Below are positions 16,941 to 27,500 of a stretch of DNA of 64,000 nt, in pieces (position 1 is the stretch's first letter; every line of letters begins with the position of its first letter). Source of the DNA: Saccharicrinis carchari. GTDB lineage: Bacteria; Bacteroidota; Bacteroidia; Bacteroidales; Marinilabiliaceae. The stretch is taken from assembly GCF_900182605.1 (NCBI RefSeq), contig NZ_FXTB01000002.1, forward strand, positions 1 to 64,000. Direction: 5' to 3'. Under the pieces are notes generated by a model, which saw nothing but the letters and a program-made list of their open reading frames with translations, had not been told where the DNA came from and made no database searches. A program made the translations under genes and the position numbers.

Positions 16941-18242
16941 TTATACCAATTTTGCATAAACTGCACGCTTGGCTAAAACGGTTTGCGTTATACCTCTTGA
17001 CAACATAAACAGCAGCATGGACATCCATAGGGCGTGTACGCCCATATAGTGGTAAAAGAAATAGTAGGGCACAAAGAAAAACAGAATGGAGGAGACGAGC
17101 ATGGTGTTACGCATAGCCTTTGATGCGGTGGCGCCAATGTAAATGCCGTCCCATATGTAGGATGCGAAACTGGCGATGGGGATAAAGATCAACCAGGGCA
17201 TATACTTTTCTGCTTCGTCGATCACGCTTTGGTTATTGGTGAATACATTTAACATCCAATTTCCACCAAAATAATAAGCCAGGGTAAAGGAAAGGCCAAA
17301 AAATACACCCCAGTAGAATAATTTTTTTGAAGCTTCAATTAATTTTGTTTTGTTGGATGCGCCAAAATGCTTGCCCACAATTGCTTCGGCGGCATAGGCA
17401 AAACCGTCTAAGAAATACGAGAACAGGAAAAGAAACTGTAGTAAAACACTATTGGCTGCCAGTGCTACATCGCCATATTCTGCCGATTCAGAAGTAAAAA
17501 AGGTAAAAACCGCTACTACGCACCATATACGCACGGATATGTCTCCGCTAATATTTAAAAAGCTTTTTAGTTCGGCGACAACAAAAATAGCTTTCACCTT
17601 AAAGTAGTTGAGAACTGCACGGTACTTCTTGAGGAATAGCCCCGCAGCCAACAGCAAACCGGTGTATTGAGCAATCACTGAACCAAAGGCCACACCCCGT
17701 TCTTCCATACCAAACTCCCGAACCAGTATAAAGCTGCAAGCTATATTAATTAAGTTTATGGTTACGGCAATTAGCATGGGGTATAAAGCATTTTGCATGC
17801 CTAAAAACCAGCCGTTTATTACCATAAGTGCTATGGCGGCGGGGGCAGCCCAAATCCTTACATAATAATAGCTCCTGGCCAATTCCGTTACTTCGGGCGA
17901 TCCGCCCAATAGCGCAAAGCCCAGTTTTTCGATAGCTCCTTGAAACAGCAGTAACAACAAACTACCCAAAACGGCTATAGCCATACCTCGGAACAGTACC
18001 ATGGCCATTTCGTTATTATTTTTCCTTCCATAGGCTTGAGCTGCTATTCCACTTAAGCTCATGCGCAAAAAACCAAAACCCCAATACACAAAATTAAAAA
18101 TTACACCACCCAATGTCACGGCACCTAAAAAAAGCTCCGAATCCAGATAGCCCATCAAGTGCAAATCTACCATGCTGAGTAAGGGGACAGTAATATTGGT
18201 TAAAATATTAGGGATGGATAATTTAAGGATGTCTTTGTGCAC
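16941..18242 (-). CDS. MATE family efflux transporter (DinF-like)
   Basis: A 433-residue inner-membrane Na+- or H+-coupled exporter with about 12 transmembrane helices. The N-terminal signature LKLSIPNILTNITVPLLSMVDLHLMGYL, the AAQAYGRKNNNEM loop and the mid-protein EAIVGKHFGA loop match the MATE fold in its two six-helix halves. The substrate cannot be read from sequence; DinF-like members export drugs or cationic compounds. It is a single gene, divergent from superoxide dismutase across a 258-base gap. Confidence 0.93.
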   Translation of the reverse strand: MHKDILKLSIPNILTNITVPLLSMVDLHLMGYLDSELFLGAVTLGGVIFNFVYWGFGFLRMSLSGIAAQAYGRKNNNEMAMVLFRGMAIAVLGSLLLLLFQGAIEKLGFALLGGSPEVTELARSYYYVRIWAAPAAIALMVINGWFLGMQNALYPMLIAVTINLINIACSFILVREFGMEERGVAFGSVIAQYTGLLLAAGLFLKKYRAVLNYFKVKAIFVVAELKSFLNISGDISVRIWCVVAVFTFFTSESAEYGDVALAANSVLLQFLFLFSYFLDGFAYAAEAIVGKHFGASNKTKLIEASKKLFYWGVFFGLSFTLAYYFGGNWMLNVFTNNQSVIDEAEKYMPWLIFIPIASFASYIWDGIYIGATASKAMRNTMLVSSILFFFVPYYFFYHYMGVHALWMSMLLFMLSRGITQTVLAKRAVYAKLV

Positions 18243-18500
18243 CGTTATCAGTTTTTTTGATGAGGAAAAGGTAGTTAGAATAGTTTAAATCTTGTATCTC
18301 AAAAATTATACGATAGGTTCCGAATAGGCTATGTGAACTATGTTTTGAGAGGCGAAGTTAATAATTTAAAAATTCTTTAAACAATTTTTGTGTGGCAGCG
18401 TTATAATGATGATTTCAATGATAAAGAAATAAAGATGATAAAGTCGCCTATAGGCTTTTTCATTGTAAAATATTGTATAACATTTAATCAAGCAAAAATT

Positions 18501-19100
18501 ATGTCATTTAAACTGCCCGAATTAAATTATGCGTACAACGCACTTGAGCCAAATATTGATGCCCGCACAATGGAGATTCACCATACAAAGCATCATGCGG
18601 GATATACTAATAATTTAAATGCGGCCATCGAGGGCACGGCACTGGCCGGAAAATCAATAGAAGATATTTTATCAGGAGTTTCCAATCATTCGGCTGCGGT
18701 GCGAAACAATGGAGGTGGTTTTTATAACCACGATTTGTTTTGGAAAGTGATGTCGCCCAATGGAGGAGGGTTACCCAGTGGTAAATTATTGCAAGCCATT
18801 GAAAAGAATTTCGGTTCTTTTGACGCATTTAAAGAACAATTCTCAAAAGCTGCCGCCACCCGATTCGGATCAGGTTGGGCATGGTTAGTTAAAAAACAAG
18901 ATGGTAGTTTGGTTGTTAGTTCAACACCAAACCAGGATAACCCCTTAATGGATGTTGCCGAAGTAAAAGGAACACCAATTTTAGGTTTGGATGTTTGGGA
19001 ACATGCCTACTATTTAAAATACCAGAATCTACGTCCCGACTATATTAGTGCTTTTTATAACGTTATTAATTGGGATGAGGTTGCAAAACGATTAGGTTAG
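18501..19100 (+). CDS. sodA: Superoxide dismutase, Fe/Mn family (Mn-type by signature)
   Basis: A 199-residue cytoplasmic enzyme converting superoxide to hydrogen peroxide and oxygen. The metal ligands are all present: H27 (HHTKHH), H77 (YNHDLFW), D164 and H168 (DVWEHAYY). The motifs RNNGGG before H77 and GSGWAWL with PNQDNPL are more typical of Mn enzymes than Fe enzymes, though cambialistic forms are known in this phylum. The frame opens upstream at 18390, but the ATG at 18501 gives the normal family N-terminus [18 protein letters not shown] short GCC-TATA-GGC dyad with a T-run lies in the leader at about 18450-18465. It is monocistronic with its own terminator. Confidence 0.95.
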   Translation: MSFKLPELNYAYNALEPNIDARTMEIHHTKHHAGYTNNLNAAIEGTALAGKSIEDILSGVSNHSAAVRNNGGGFYNHDLFWKVMSPNGGGLPSGKLLQAIEKNFGSFDAFKEQFSKAAATRFGSGWAWLVKKQDGSLVVSSTPNQDNPLMDVAEVKGTPILGLDVWEHAYYLKYQNLRPDYISAFYNVINWDEVAKRLG

Positions 19101-19125
19101 TTTGTTTATTTTGTCTGGGTAATGT

Positions 19126-19160
19126 GGGGTGTCTGTTTTAACAGGCACCCCATTTTTTTT
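19126..19160 (+). terminator. Rho-independent terminator after superoxide dismutase
   Basis: GGGGTGTCTGTT pairs with AACAGGCACCCC (one T-G wobble), followed by eight T residues. It lies 26 bases past the stop. Confidence 0.92.
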
Positions 19161-19328
19161 GTACTGTTTAATAAACAATGGTATTTGCGCTTAGCTACCG
19201 AAAAATACAGAGCTTACAAATTATAATTTTGATGTATGATGCTATTCTCTATGTTTACATATGGATTATCAGTAGGCTAATGCGGCACGAATGTTTAGCT
19301 TTGTGCAAAAACTTAGAGGGACATATTA

Positions 19329-20405
19329 ATGAACAAAGAAATAAAGAAGCACATCAAAAAAACATTATCTGCACTTCCTATACCGGTATCTTTTAAAAAG
19401 ATTAGGTCAATGGCCAACAGAGACTTGTTGGTGCTTAATTACCATAGTATTATGGGTGTGGACTCCGATCCGTTGATTAATAAAAACATATATCGTACGG
19501 AGAAAGAGCTGGAGCAGGATATACTATTTTTAAAAAATGAGTATCACTTTGTTAGTTTGTCCGATATTACTGAGCACAAATTAAACGGTAAAAAATTACC
19601 TCCTCACTCTGTATTTCTTACATTTGACGATGGCTTGGCCGTGAACTACCGTAAGATTAGACCTATTCTTTTGAAACATAATATTCCTGCTGCATTTTTT
19701 ATAAACCCCTTTTTTGTTGATAATAAAGATCTTCATTATCAAAGGAAGAAAAATCTTATTGCGTGCACAGTTTTGCCCGATGAGGTGGATCGTGAAAGAG
19801 GATTGTGGATATCATTGTTTAAAAAGTACGGAATCAATGCAGATAACTTTCATGATGCACTGAGTGCGGTGGGGTACAATAATTCGAATATCTTAGATGA
19901 GTTGGCCAGTTTGTTTAATGTTAATATAGAGCAATATTTGAACGAGCATCAGGTGTATTTGACAAGCCAGCAAATTGAGCAAATGATAAGTGAAGGTTTT
20001 TGGTTTGGGGGGCACAGTATGGATCACCCCAAATACGATGACATTACGCTGCAGGAACAGATAAATCAAACAATGCATAGTGTTGACTGGGTCAAAAATC
20101 GTTTTGGATTGCGGTATTCTATTTTTGCATTTCCCTCGCGCGACCATAAAGTGTCGATGCAGTTATTTGAGGAGATAAAACCTAAAACCGAACTTACTTT
20201 TGGAGTGATAGGTATGGGACATGATATTATCCAAAGCCATGTTCAACGTATCGGAGTAGAGTCATCCGGTGTGCCCATACGTGTGGCTTTAAAACTCGAG
20301 TATCTAAAATATGTTGTTCATAGCTACCTAGGGCGTAAGGTGTATATTAGATCAGGTGAAGTTAAACATAGATATATAACTACACTAAATGTCCGTAGAG
20401 CATAA
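19329..20405 (+). CDS. Polysaccharide deacetylase (NodB-like, CE4)
   Basis: A 358-residue predicted glycan N-deacetylase. The NodB fold is complete in its main motifs: TFDDG at residues 98-102 (catalytic base and metal Asp) and HSMDH at 229-233 (metal-binding H(S/T)xxH). FPSRDHK (about 271-277) probably carries the arginine motif. A large insert between the two motifs is rich in charged residues. No signal peptide was seen, so it may act in the cytoplasm or on lipid-linked intermediates. It is the first gene of a four-gene polysaccharide segment and overlaps the downstream flippase gene by 17 bases. Confidence 0.9.
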   Translation: MNKEIKKHIKKTLSALPIPVSFKKIRSMANRDLLVLNYHSIMGVDSDPLINKNIYRTEKELEQDILFLKNEYHFVSLSDITEHKLNGKKLPPHSVFLTFDDGLAVNYRKIRPILLKHNIPAAFFINPFFVDNKDLHYQRKKNLIACTVLPDEVDRERGLWISLFKKYGINADNFHDALSAVGYNNSNILDELASLFNVNIEQYLNEHQVYLTSQQIEQMISEGFWFGGHSMDHPKYDDITLQEQINQTMHSVDWVKNRFGLRYSIFAFPSRDHKVSMQLFEEIKPKTELTFGVIGMGHDIIQSHVQRIGVESSGVPIRVALKLEYLKYVVHSYLGRKVYIRSGEVKHRYITTLNVRRA

Positions 20406-21948
20406 AAAACAATTAATTGACAATACACTTTGGGTGTATGCGGGTAAAATTATTACGCAGATATTGGGTTTGTTTGCTACCGTATTGGTAATTCGTAAAT
20501 TACCGGTAGAGGTTTACGGAACATACACCTTTATATTTGGTTTGTTTGTTGTTTATCAGCTTTTTATAACCAGTCCGCTTAAAAATGTATTGCTCAGATA
20601 TGTGCCCGAACTCACTCAGGGAGGCCACTTTAATGTGGTGCGAAAGCTGTTGCTGTACGCTTTATCTCTGGCCTCGGCGATGGTGCTGCTTTTCTCGTTT
20701 TTTTTATGGGTGTTTCAGGACAGTTTTTCGGCATTTTTTAATATAGATAGTTTTGATACGCATATAAAAGCATTTTTTGTTTTTGTACTGTGCTATGCGC
20801 TTAAGGTGCTTTCCGAAACCATTATCTCTTCATTCCTGAAACATCCGTTAAGTGCTAAAGCCAATGTTTTGGTGGTGCTGTTTCGGGCTTCTGCTTATTT
20901 AATAATGCTGGATAAGATAACGGTAAATATGCTGCTTTACATCGAAGCGATCGCTTCCCTGGTTTTTGTGGCTTTTGTTTTAACGGGTATTTATCAGCAG
21001 CTTAGCAAAGCCAATAATCCCGATAACCATACCAATGTTTTAACAATAAAAGGTAGGGTGTCGCGGTTTTATCTTTTATCTTTTTTCTCAGAGTTAGGTT
21101 ATGGCATTATTGGCAAAACCAGCGATCACTATATTATAGCAGCCATGTCGTCGCCGTTTTATGTGGGATTATATGCTTTTGCCTTAAAAGTTTTTGAAAT
21201 ATTTTATAAGATTTTGCCTTTTAGAGAATTCGAATCTGTGCTAAAACCTATATTTTTTAAACGTTTTTCGTACTCCGGCAGCCATAAGGAAATAAATGAC
21301 TTTTATATGTTTGCGGTTAAGGTTTTATTGCCTTTGTTTATGTTTCCGGTTTTGTATTTCCTCCTATTTGGCAAAGGGGTTATCATTCACGTATTCGAAG
21401 AGAAATATTTGCCAGCCTATTGGGTTACTTGTGTTTCGTTGGTGGGCATATTAATCAACGGATATTTTTATCCCCTCAACCTGGTAATTCAACTAAAAGA
21501 GCGGGTGGAGATAAATCTGTATTCCAGAGTAATTGTTGTATTTAGTATTGTGGCTGGTATTTATTTTATGAAACTATATGGAATAGTGGGTGTGGCTATG
21601 GCCACTGTTTTAGGAGAGTTCTTTAAAAATGTGTTTATGCTTATCATGTTGCGTAGGTACGTGCCCATTAAATATCCGCTTGCGATAATATCTCGATATG
21701 GTGCTTTATTTTTGTTGATGGGCGCTTTGTGTCTGCCTTTTTACACTTATTTGCAAACATTGGGCGGTTGGTTGCTCGGTAGTGTGGCGTTTGGCATTTT
21801 ATACGCCTTGGTACTTATAAATATTCATCCGCTCAACAAGGAAGAGGCGGGAAGGCTTGAAGGGCTTGTAACTTCGTCAAGCAAGCTTCGTAAAGTATAT
21901 GAGAAAATTGAACCATTTTTCAACAAGTGCAAAGTGTTGTCCAAATGA
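20389..21948 (+). CDS. Oligosaccharide flippase family protein (Wzx-like, MVF superfamily)
   Basis: A 519-residue inner-membrane protein with about 12-14 transmembrane helices that likely flips lipid-linked glycans. The N-terminal segment LIDNTLWVYAGKIITQILGLFATVLVIRKL and the PVEVYGTYTFIFGLF helix are typical of the Polysacc_synt family; the C-terminal half has the usual second helix bundle. The start overlaps the upstream deacetylase gene by 17 bases and its stop overlaps the next start (ATGA), indicating translational coupling. A second flippase is at 42614, so the window may serve two glycans. Confidence 0.92.
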   Translation: MSVEHKKQLIDNTLWVYAGKIITQILGLFATVLVIRKLPVEVYGTYTFIFGLFVVYQLFITSPLKNVLLRYVPELTQGGHFNVVRKLLLYALSLASAMVLLFSFFLWVFQDSFSAFFNIDSFDTHIKAFFVFVLCYALKVLSETIISSFLKHPLSAKANVLVVLFRASAYLIMLDKITVNMLLYIEAIASLVFVAFVLTGIYQQLSKANNPDNHTNVLTIKGRVSRFYLLSFFSELGYGIIGKTSDHYIIAAMSSPFYVGLYAFALKVFEIFYKILPFREFESVLKPIFFKRFSYSGSHKEINDFYMFAVKVLLPLFMFPVLYFLLFGKGVIIHVFEEKYLPAYWVTCVSLVGILINGYFYPLNLVIQLKERVEINLYSRVIVVFSIVAGIYFMKLYGIVGVAMATVLGEFFKNVFMLIMLRRYVPIKYPLAIISRYGALFLLMGALCLPFYTYLQTLGGWLLGSVAFGILYALVLINIHPLNKEEAGRLEGLVTSSSKLRKVYEKIEPFFNKCKVLSK

Positions 21949-22979
21949 TTAAGTATTATTTAAAACTTTTGGCCTTTCGTCTTTCGCCATTTTTGGTTGC
22001 CTTAGGTATAAACAAGCTAGTTTGGTTGTTTACCGGTGCGCGCGGGCACATACTCATGTTTCACAGAGTTGTTCCCAAGGATCAAAGAAAAAGAATACAC
22101 AATCATTTGAGCCTTGAAATCACCCCCGAAAAATTGCGTGAGATCATAAGCTTTTTTATTAAACACAATTATGATGTTATTTCTTTAGATCAAATCGAAA
22201 AGTATCGTCAGAGCAATAAGAAATTTGTAGTCTTTAGTTTCGACGATGGATATAAAGATAATTTGCTTTTTGCCTATCCGATATTTAAAGAGTTCGGTTG
22301 CCCCTTTACTATTTTTGTACAAAATTCTTTCCCTAACGGAGATGCCTTTATTTGGTGGTATTTGTTAGAGGATTTTTTGTTGCAGCAGGATAATATCTCC
22401 ATAAAAACCGAAAAGTTCACCTTAGAAGTATCCGTGGATTCAATCAAAAAAAAGGAGGCCGTATTTTATAAAATAAGGGATGCTATTAACAATGGTAGTT
22501 TACCACTTGATAAGTTTCGCGAAATATTGACAAAAAAGGGGGTGGACTGGAAGGCTCAGCTAAAAGGCTATAGTTTAACCTGGGAAGAAATTATAAGCCT
22601 GTCAAATGATCCGCTTGTTACAATTGGAGCGCATACCGTATCGCATAGGGCCTTAAAAAGTCTTTCTGAAGAACAGGCCTATGCCGAAATATTAAAGTCC
22701 CGGGATGAATTGGAACTCAGATTGCAAAAAAAAGTTCGTCATTTTGCTTATCCGTTCGGTAGCAGAAAGGAAGTGTCGGCAAGAGACGTCATGCTGGTTA
22801 GCCAACTTGGTTTTGATACTGCAGTAACAACAATTCTGGGTAATATTAATAAATATCAGGAAACGACACAGTTGCCTCGAATCACCATAAATGCCCTTAC
22901 CTCGTTAAGTGTTCTAAAGATGCAAGTTTCGGGTTTGTATTCGTTGTTCGACAATGGTTTTAGAGGATATAAGGTATAG
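21945..22979 (+). CDS. Polysaccharide deacetylase (NodB-like, CE4)
   Basis: A 344-residue deacetylase-like protein. The ATG at 21945 overlaps the flippase stop as ATGA and is preferred over an ATG six codons earlier. Motifs: MFHRV near residue 38-42, SFDDG at 98-102, and GAHTVSHRAL (the H(S/T)xxH metal motif) near 226-235, then FAYPFGSR (conserved Arg region). It differs in sequence from the deacetylase at 19329, so the two are not a recent duplication. An N-terminal hydrophobic stretch (about 8-30) could be a membrane anchor. Target glycan unknown; context is cell-surface polysaccharide. Confidence 0.9.
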   Translation: MIKYYLKLLAFRLSPFLVALGINKLVWLFTGARGHILMFHRVVPKDQRKRIHNHLSLEITPEKLREIISFFIKHNYDVISLDQIEKYRQSNKKFVVFSFDDGYKDNLLFAYPIFKEFGCPFTIFVQNSFPNGDAFIWWYLLEDFLLQQDNISIKTEKFTLEVSVDSIKKKEAVFYKIRDAINNGSLPLDKFREILTKKGVDWKAQLKGYSLTWEEIISLSNDPLVTIGAHTVSHRALKSLSEEQAYAEILKSRDELELRLQKKVRHFAYPFGSRKEVSARDVMLVSQLGFDTAVTTILGNINKYQETTQLPRITINALTSLSVLKMQVSGLYSLFDNGFRGYKV

Positions 22980-22998
22980 ATCAATTAGTTTTAACAAT

Positions 22999-24111
22999 AT
23001 GATAGAAAAGGCAGCAGGTAAAAAATCAATTGCCGTTATCGGGCTTAAGGGACTACCCGCTTTTGGGGGCGCTGCTACGGTAGGGCAAAACCTGATTGCC
23101 GGTATGTACAGTTCGTTTAAATTTACCGTATTATCAGTTGCTTCGCATGCCGAGTCCAGATTCGAGATGGGTGATGTAGAACAGATTGTTTTTAAATCTT
23201 TTCCGATAAAAAAATTAAACATCCTTATCTACTACATTAAATCGTGCCTGCATGTGTTGTTTAGCGCAAAATATGATCTGATACATTTGCACCATACCGA
23301 TGGCGCCTTTATTTTGCCGTTTTTGCGATTGAAGTATAAGGTGGTACTTACTTCCCATGCCCGGCCGCAAGAAAATACGAAATGGGGGTGGTGGGTGAAA
23401 TTATTTTTTAGAGTTAACGAAAATATAGCTATCCGTTTTTCTAATGTATTTGCGGTTGTGGCTATGCCTTTGCAGCAAAAATATAACTCTTTGTATAAAA
23501 AGGACATCCTATATATCCCCAATGGTATTGATTTAGACTTACTTCCGGTATTGGATACCGTAGAGGGCAATACAAAAGATGCAATTGTATTTGCTGCAGG
23601 GCGCATTATTCCTGTAAAAGGTTTACATATCTTGTTGCGTGCACTTAAAAACATTGATTTTAAGGGACAATTAATTGTGGTGGGTAATTTGGATCAGCTG
23701 CCAGCTTATAAAAAACAAATTATGGCATTGGCAAATGGTTTAAATGTGGAGTTTGTTGGGATGATTAAAGAAAAGGTTAAATTGCTTTCCTTAGTGAAGG
23801 AATGCAGGCTTTTTGTGTTCCCATCTCTTACTGAGGCCATGTCGATTATGCTATTTGAAGCGGCCATGGTTAAAATACCCATTATTTGTAGCGATATTGC
23901 GGCTAATACCGCCGTGTTTAATACGGATGAGGTGGTTTTTTTTAAATCAGATGATGAATTGGATCTATCTGCCAAAATAAAAGAATTTTTACTGCATAAT
24001 TCGGATGGTGCAATAATGCCAAATAAAGCTTTCGATAAGTTGGCAAATAACTACACATGGACCAAAATAGCGCCAAAATACAGGCAAATATATGAACAAT
24101 TGATTCGGTAG
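22999..24111 (+). CDS. Glycosyltransferase family 4 (GT-B fold)
   Basis: A 370-residue retaining glycosyltransferase. The start at 22999 begins MIEKAAGKKSIAVIGLKGLP, fitting the Rossmann N-terminus; an in-frame ATG at 22954 would overlap the upstream gene by 26 bases and is an alternative. The acceptor-side loop is PAFGGAATVGQNL, the C-terminal domain starts near IPNGIDLDLLP and IVFAAGRIIPVKGL, and the nucleotide-sugar-binding EX7E is E-AMSIMLF-E. It is the last gene of the first polysaccharide segment. Sugar specificity cannot be read. Confidence 0.9.
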   Translation: MIEKAAGKKSIAVIGLKGLPAFGGAATVGQNLIAGMYSSFKFTVLSVASHAESRFEMGDVEQIVFKSFPIKKLNILIYYIKSCLHVLFSAKYDLIHLHHTDGAFILPFLRLKYKVVLTSHARPQENTKWGWWVKLFFRVNENIAIRFSNVFAVVAMPLQQKYNSLYKKDILYIPNGIDLDLLPVLDTVEGNTKDAIVFAAGRIIPVKGLHILLRALKNIDFKGQLIVVGNLDQLPAYKKQIMALANGLNVEFVGMIKEKVKLLSLVKECRLFVFPSLTEAMSIMLFEAAMVKIPIICSDIAANTAVFNTDEVVFFKSDDELDLSAKIKEFLLHNSDGAIMPNKAFDKLANNYTWTKIAPKYRQIYEQLIR

Positions 24112-24528
24112 ATCGATTCATTGCGTAATGTCGTCCGCACATAAAATATTAAGATATAAAGGTGCAAATAGCGATTTATGGGTAAAAAACTAACCGCATG
24201 GCTAAAAAACAGTGCCATTAATCAAATACAATAAAAGAACATTTTATTTTTAGTTAGTTTTGTTTAGGTTTTGTTTAGATTTGAATATGGATTGATAGAG
24301 CAATCTTCAATATCCGGTTGCTTACTTCCTGCGCTTGTGCTTATACAATAAAATTCAATTCCTTTTTAAGCTTGTCAGATGCATGGATTGTGTGACTGAC
24401 CGGACGAAGTCGTGCCGAAAATGAAGCCCTGCTATGTTATTTTGGTCTACCAGGAAAATTACAAAGCCTACCATTTCTCCCCGATGTTTTGATTACACCT
24501 CTGCTCGCATTCTGCAATTGCTATTTTT
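24112..24528. other. Intergenic region with long leader of the adhesin operon
   Basis: No gene was seen. A TAGATTTG (24276-24283) matches the Bacteroidota -7 consensus. If used, the giant adhesin mRNA would have a 5' leader of about 240 bases. Between it and the start codon no strong hairpin was found. Confidence 0.4.
24258..24283 (+). promoter_or_regulatory. Possible -7 element for the adhesin operon
   Basis: TAGATTTG at 24276-24283 fits TAnnTTTG exactly. The nearest TTTTG upstream (24258-24262) is spaced only 13 bases away, shorter than the usual 19-21, so the -33 box is not convincing. Confidence 0.3.
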
Positions 24529-27500
24529 ATGATTTCTACCCATGCCTTCTTAATCGCAAGTATAACAGAAAATAAACTGACAACATTTCTTGTGAGCCTG
24601 GTGTTGCTATTGTTTTCTAATTCATTGCTCGCACAAACAGCTGATTTTACAGCAAATAGAACCACCGTATGTGCAGGAAGTACCGTAACTTTTACGGATG
24701 CTTCTACGGGTATTACAGGGCTGGTACTATATACCTGGGACTTTGGAGCGGGTGCGGATGAGCCATCCGTTCGTACAGGTCCCGGACCACATACAGTAAG
24801 CTATACCGGTTCAGGTTCCAGCACGGTGACTCTTGTAATTACCACGGTTGCTATTCCTGGTGAAGAACTAGCACGAGAGTCTAAAGTCAATTATATTACC
24901 CGGGTACCAAGTACTGCAACGATATTATTGACTTCGGCCAACAACACCCAAACAGTCTGCCGTAATGCGGCTGTCGCCCCTATCACCTATAGCATAGGCG
25001 GTAGCGGTACAGGTGCCACTGTAACCGGACTACCAGCTGGGGTAACGGGCACATTCAGTGGTACTACTTTCACCGTTAGCGGAACACCGACTGCGGCCCC
25101 CGGGAATTATGACTATACGGTTACCACGCTTGGGCCATGCACTAACCCAACGGCTACGGGCAGGATCACGATACGTCCGGATGCCACGATAGCCCTGACT
25201 TCGGGCGACAACACGCAAGCGGTCTGCCGTAACACAGCCATCGACAATATTGTTTACACGGTGGGTGGCAGCGGTACGGGTGCCACTGTAACCGGACTAC
25301 CAGCTGGGGTAACGGGCACATTCAGCGGTACTACTTTCACCGTTAGCGGGACACCGACTGCGGCCCCCGGGAATTATGACTATACGGTTCGCACGCTTGG
25401 GCCATGTGCCAATCCAACGGCCTCGGGCAGGATCACGATACGTTCAGATGCCACGATAGCCTTGACCTCGGGCAATAACACCCAAACAGTTTGCCGAAAT
25501 ACAGCTATCAACCCTATCACCTATAGCATAGGCGGCAGCGGTACAGGTGCCACCGTTAGTGGACTACCCGCAGGGGTAACGGGTAGTTTTAGTGGCAACA
25601 TCTTTACCATTAGCGGAACCCCAACTGCAATTCCGGCGAATTACAATTATACGGTAAGCACCACCGGGCCTTGTGCCAATACTTCGTTAACGGGAACAAT
25701 AGGAGTAGGTCTGGAGGCGACTATTTTGTTGAACTCCGGCAACACTGCACAAACCGTTTGCGTAAATACCGCTATCACGGATATTACGTATACCATTGGC
25801 GGTAGTGCCGCTGGTGCATCTGTTACAGGTCTTCCGGCGGGTGTGACTGGCACATTAAACGGTACTAACTTCACCATTAGTGGCGCTCCCTCTTCAACGG
25901 GGATTTTTAATTACCAGGTAACTACATCGGGCGCATGTTCAGGTCCTTCTGCTACCGGATCAATTAGGGTTCGCCCCAATGCTATCCTTACCTTAACTTC
26001 CGGCAACAACACACAAACTATTTGTGCCAATGCGTCCATCGACAACATCAACTACACAGTGGGTGGTAGTGGTACGGGAGCTTCCGTTACCGGACTTCCT
26101 GCCGGGGTGACGGGTGTTTTTAATGCTGGTGTTTTTACGATTAGCGGCACACCCAGTGTTTCAGTCGGAACATTTAATTACACTGTAACTGCCACTGGAA
26201 CTTGCGCTAACGCTACAGCCACAGGAACCATTACAATGGGGCCGGCGGCTACCATAGATTTGACATCGGGTAGCGATGCACAAACCGTTTGCGTAAATAC
26301 TGCCATCTCGAATATTGCGTACACAATTGGTGGTAGTGCTACTGGTGCATCGGTTACGGGTCTCCCGGCAGGAGTTACCGGATCATTGAGCGGTAGTGTA
26401 TTAACGATTAGCGGCACCCCCTCGGTTGGTGGCGAGTTTAATTATAGTGTTACTACCACGGGACCATGTAAAGGGCCAACGGCTACTGGAACAATTGGGG
26501 TTAACCTTAATCCCACCATTGCGCTGACTTCGGGGAACAACACGCAAACGGTCTGCCGTAACGCAGCTATCGGCAACATTGTTTACACGGTTGGCGGCAG
26601 CGGCACGGGTGCCACCGTAACCGGACTACCCGAAGGGGTAACAGGCACATTCAGCGGTACTACCTTTACCATTAGTGGAGCACCGACTGCGGCCGCCGGG
26701 AATTATGTTTATACGGTTACCACAGTTGGACTATGTACCAAGCCAACGGCCACGGGCAGGATCACGATTCGTCCTGACGCCACGATTACCTTGACTTCGG
26801 GGAACAACACGCAAACGGTCTGCCGTAATGCGGCCATCGGTAATATTGTTTACACGGTTGGCGGCAGCGGCACGGGTGCCACCGTAACCGGACTACCCGA
26901 AGGGGTAACAGGCACATTCAGCGGTACTACCTTTACCATTAGTGGAGCACCGACTGCGGCAGCCGGGAATTATGACTATACGGTAACCACGGACGGCCCA
27001 TGTGCCAAGCCAACGGCCACGGGCAGGATCACGATCCGTCCCGATGCTACTATTACACTAACATCATCTAATAATACCCAAACCGTATGTCGTAACGCGG
27101 CCATCGGCAATATTGTTTACACGGTGGGTGGTAGTGGCACGGGTGCCACCGTAAGCGGACTACCCGAAGGGGTAACAGGCACATTCAGCGGCACTACCTT
27201 CACCATCAGTGGAGCACCGACTGCGGCCGCCGGGAATTATGACTATACGGTAACCACGGACGGCCCATGTGCCAAGCCAACGGCCACGGGCAGGATTACG
27301 ATACGTCCTGACGCCACGATAACCTTGACTTCGGGCGACAACACGCAAACCGTATGTCGTAACACGGCCATCGTCAACATCGTTTACACGGTGGGTGGTA
27401 GCGGCACGGGTGCCACAGTAAGCAGACTACCCGAAGGGGTAACAGGCACATTCAGCGGCACTACCTTCACCATCAGCGGAACACCGACGGCTACAGCCGG

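Noticed and set aside
19178-19396. 72-codon plus-strand frame before the first deacetylase
   Set aside because: It overlaps the true start at 19329, and its composition matches non-coding AT-rich DNA.
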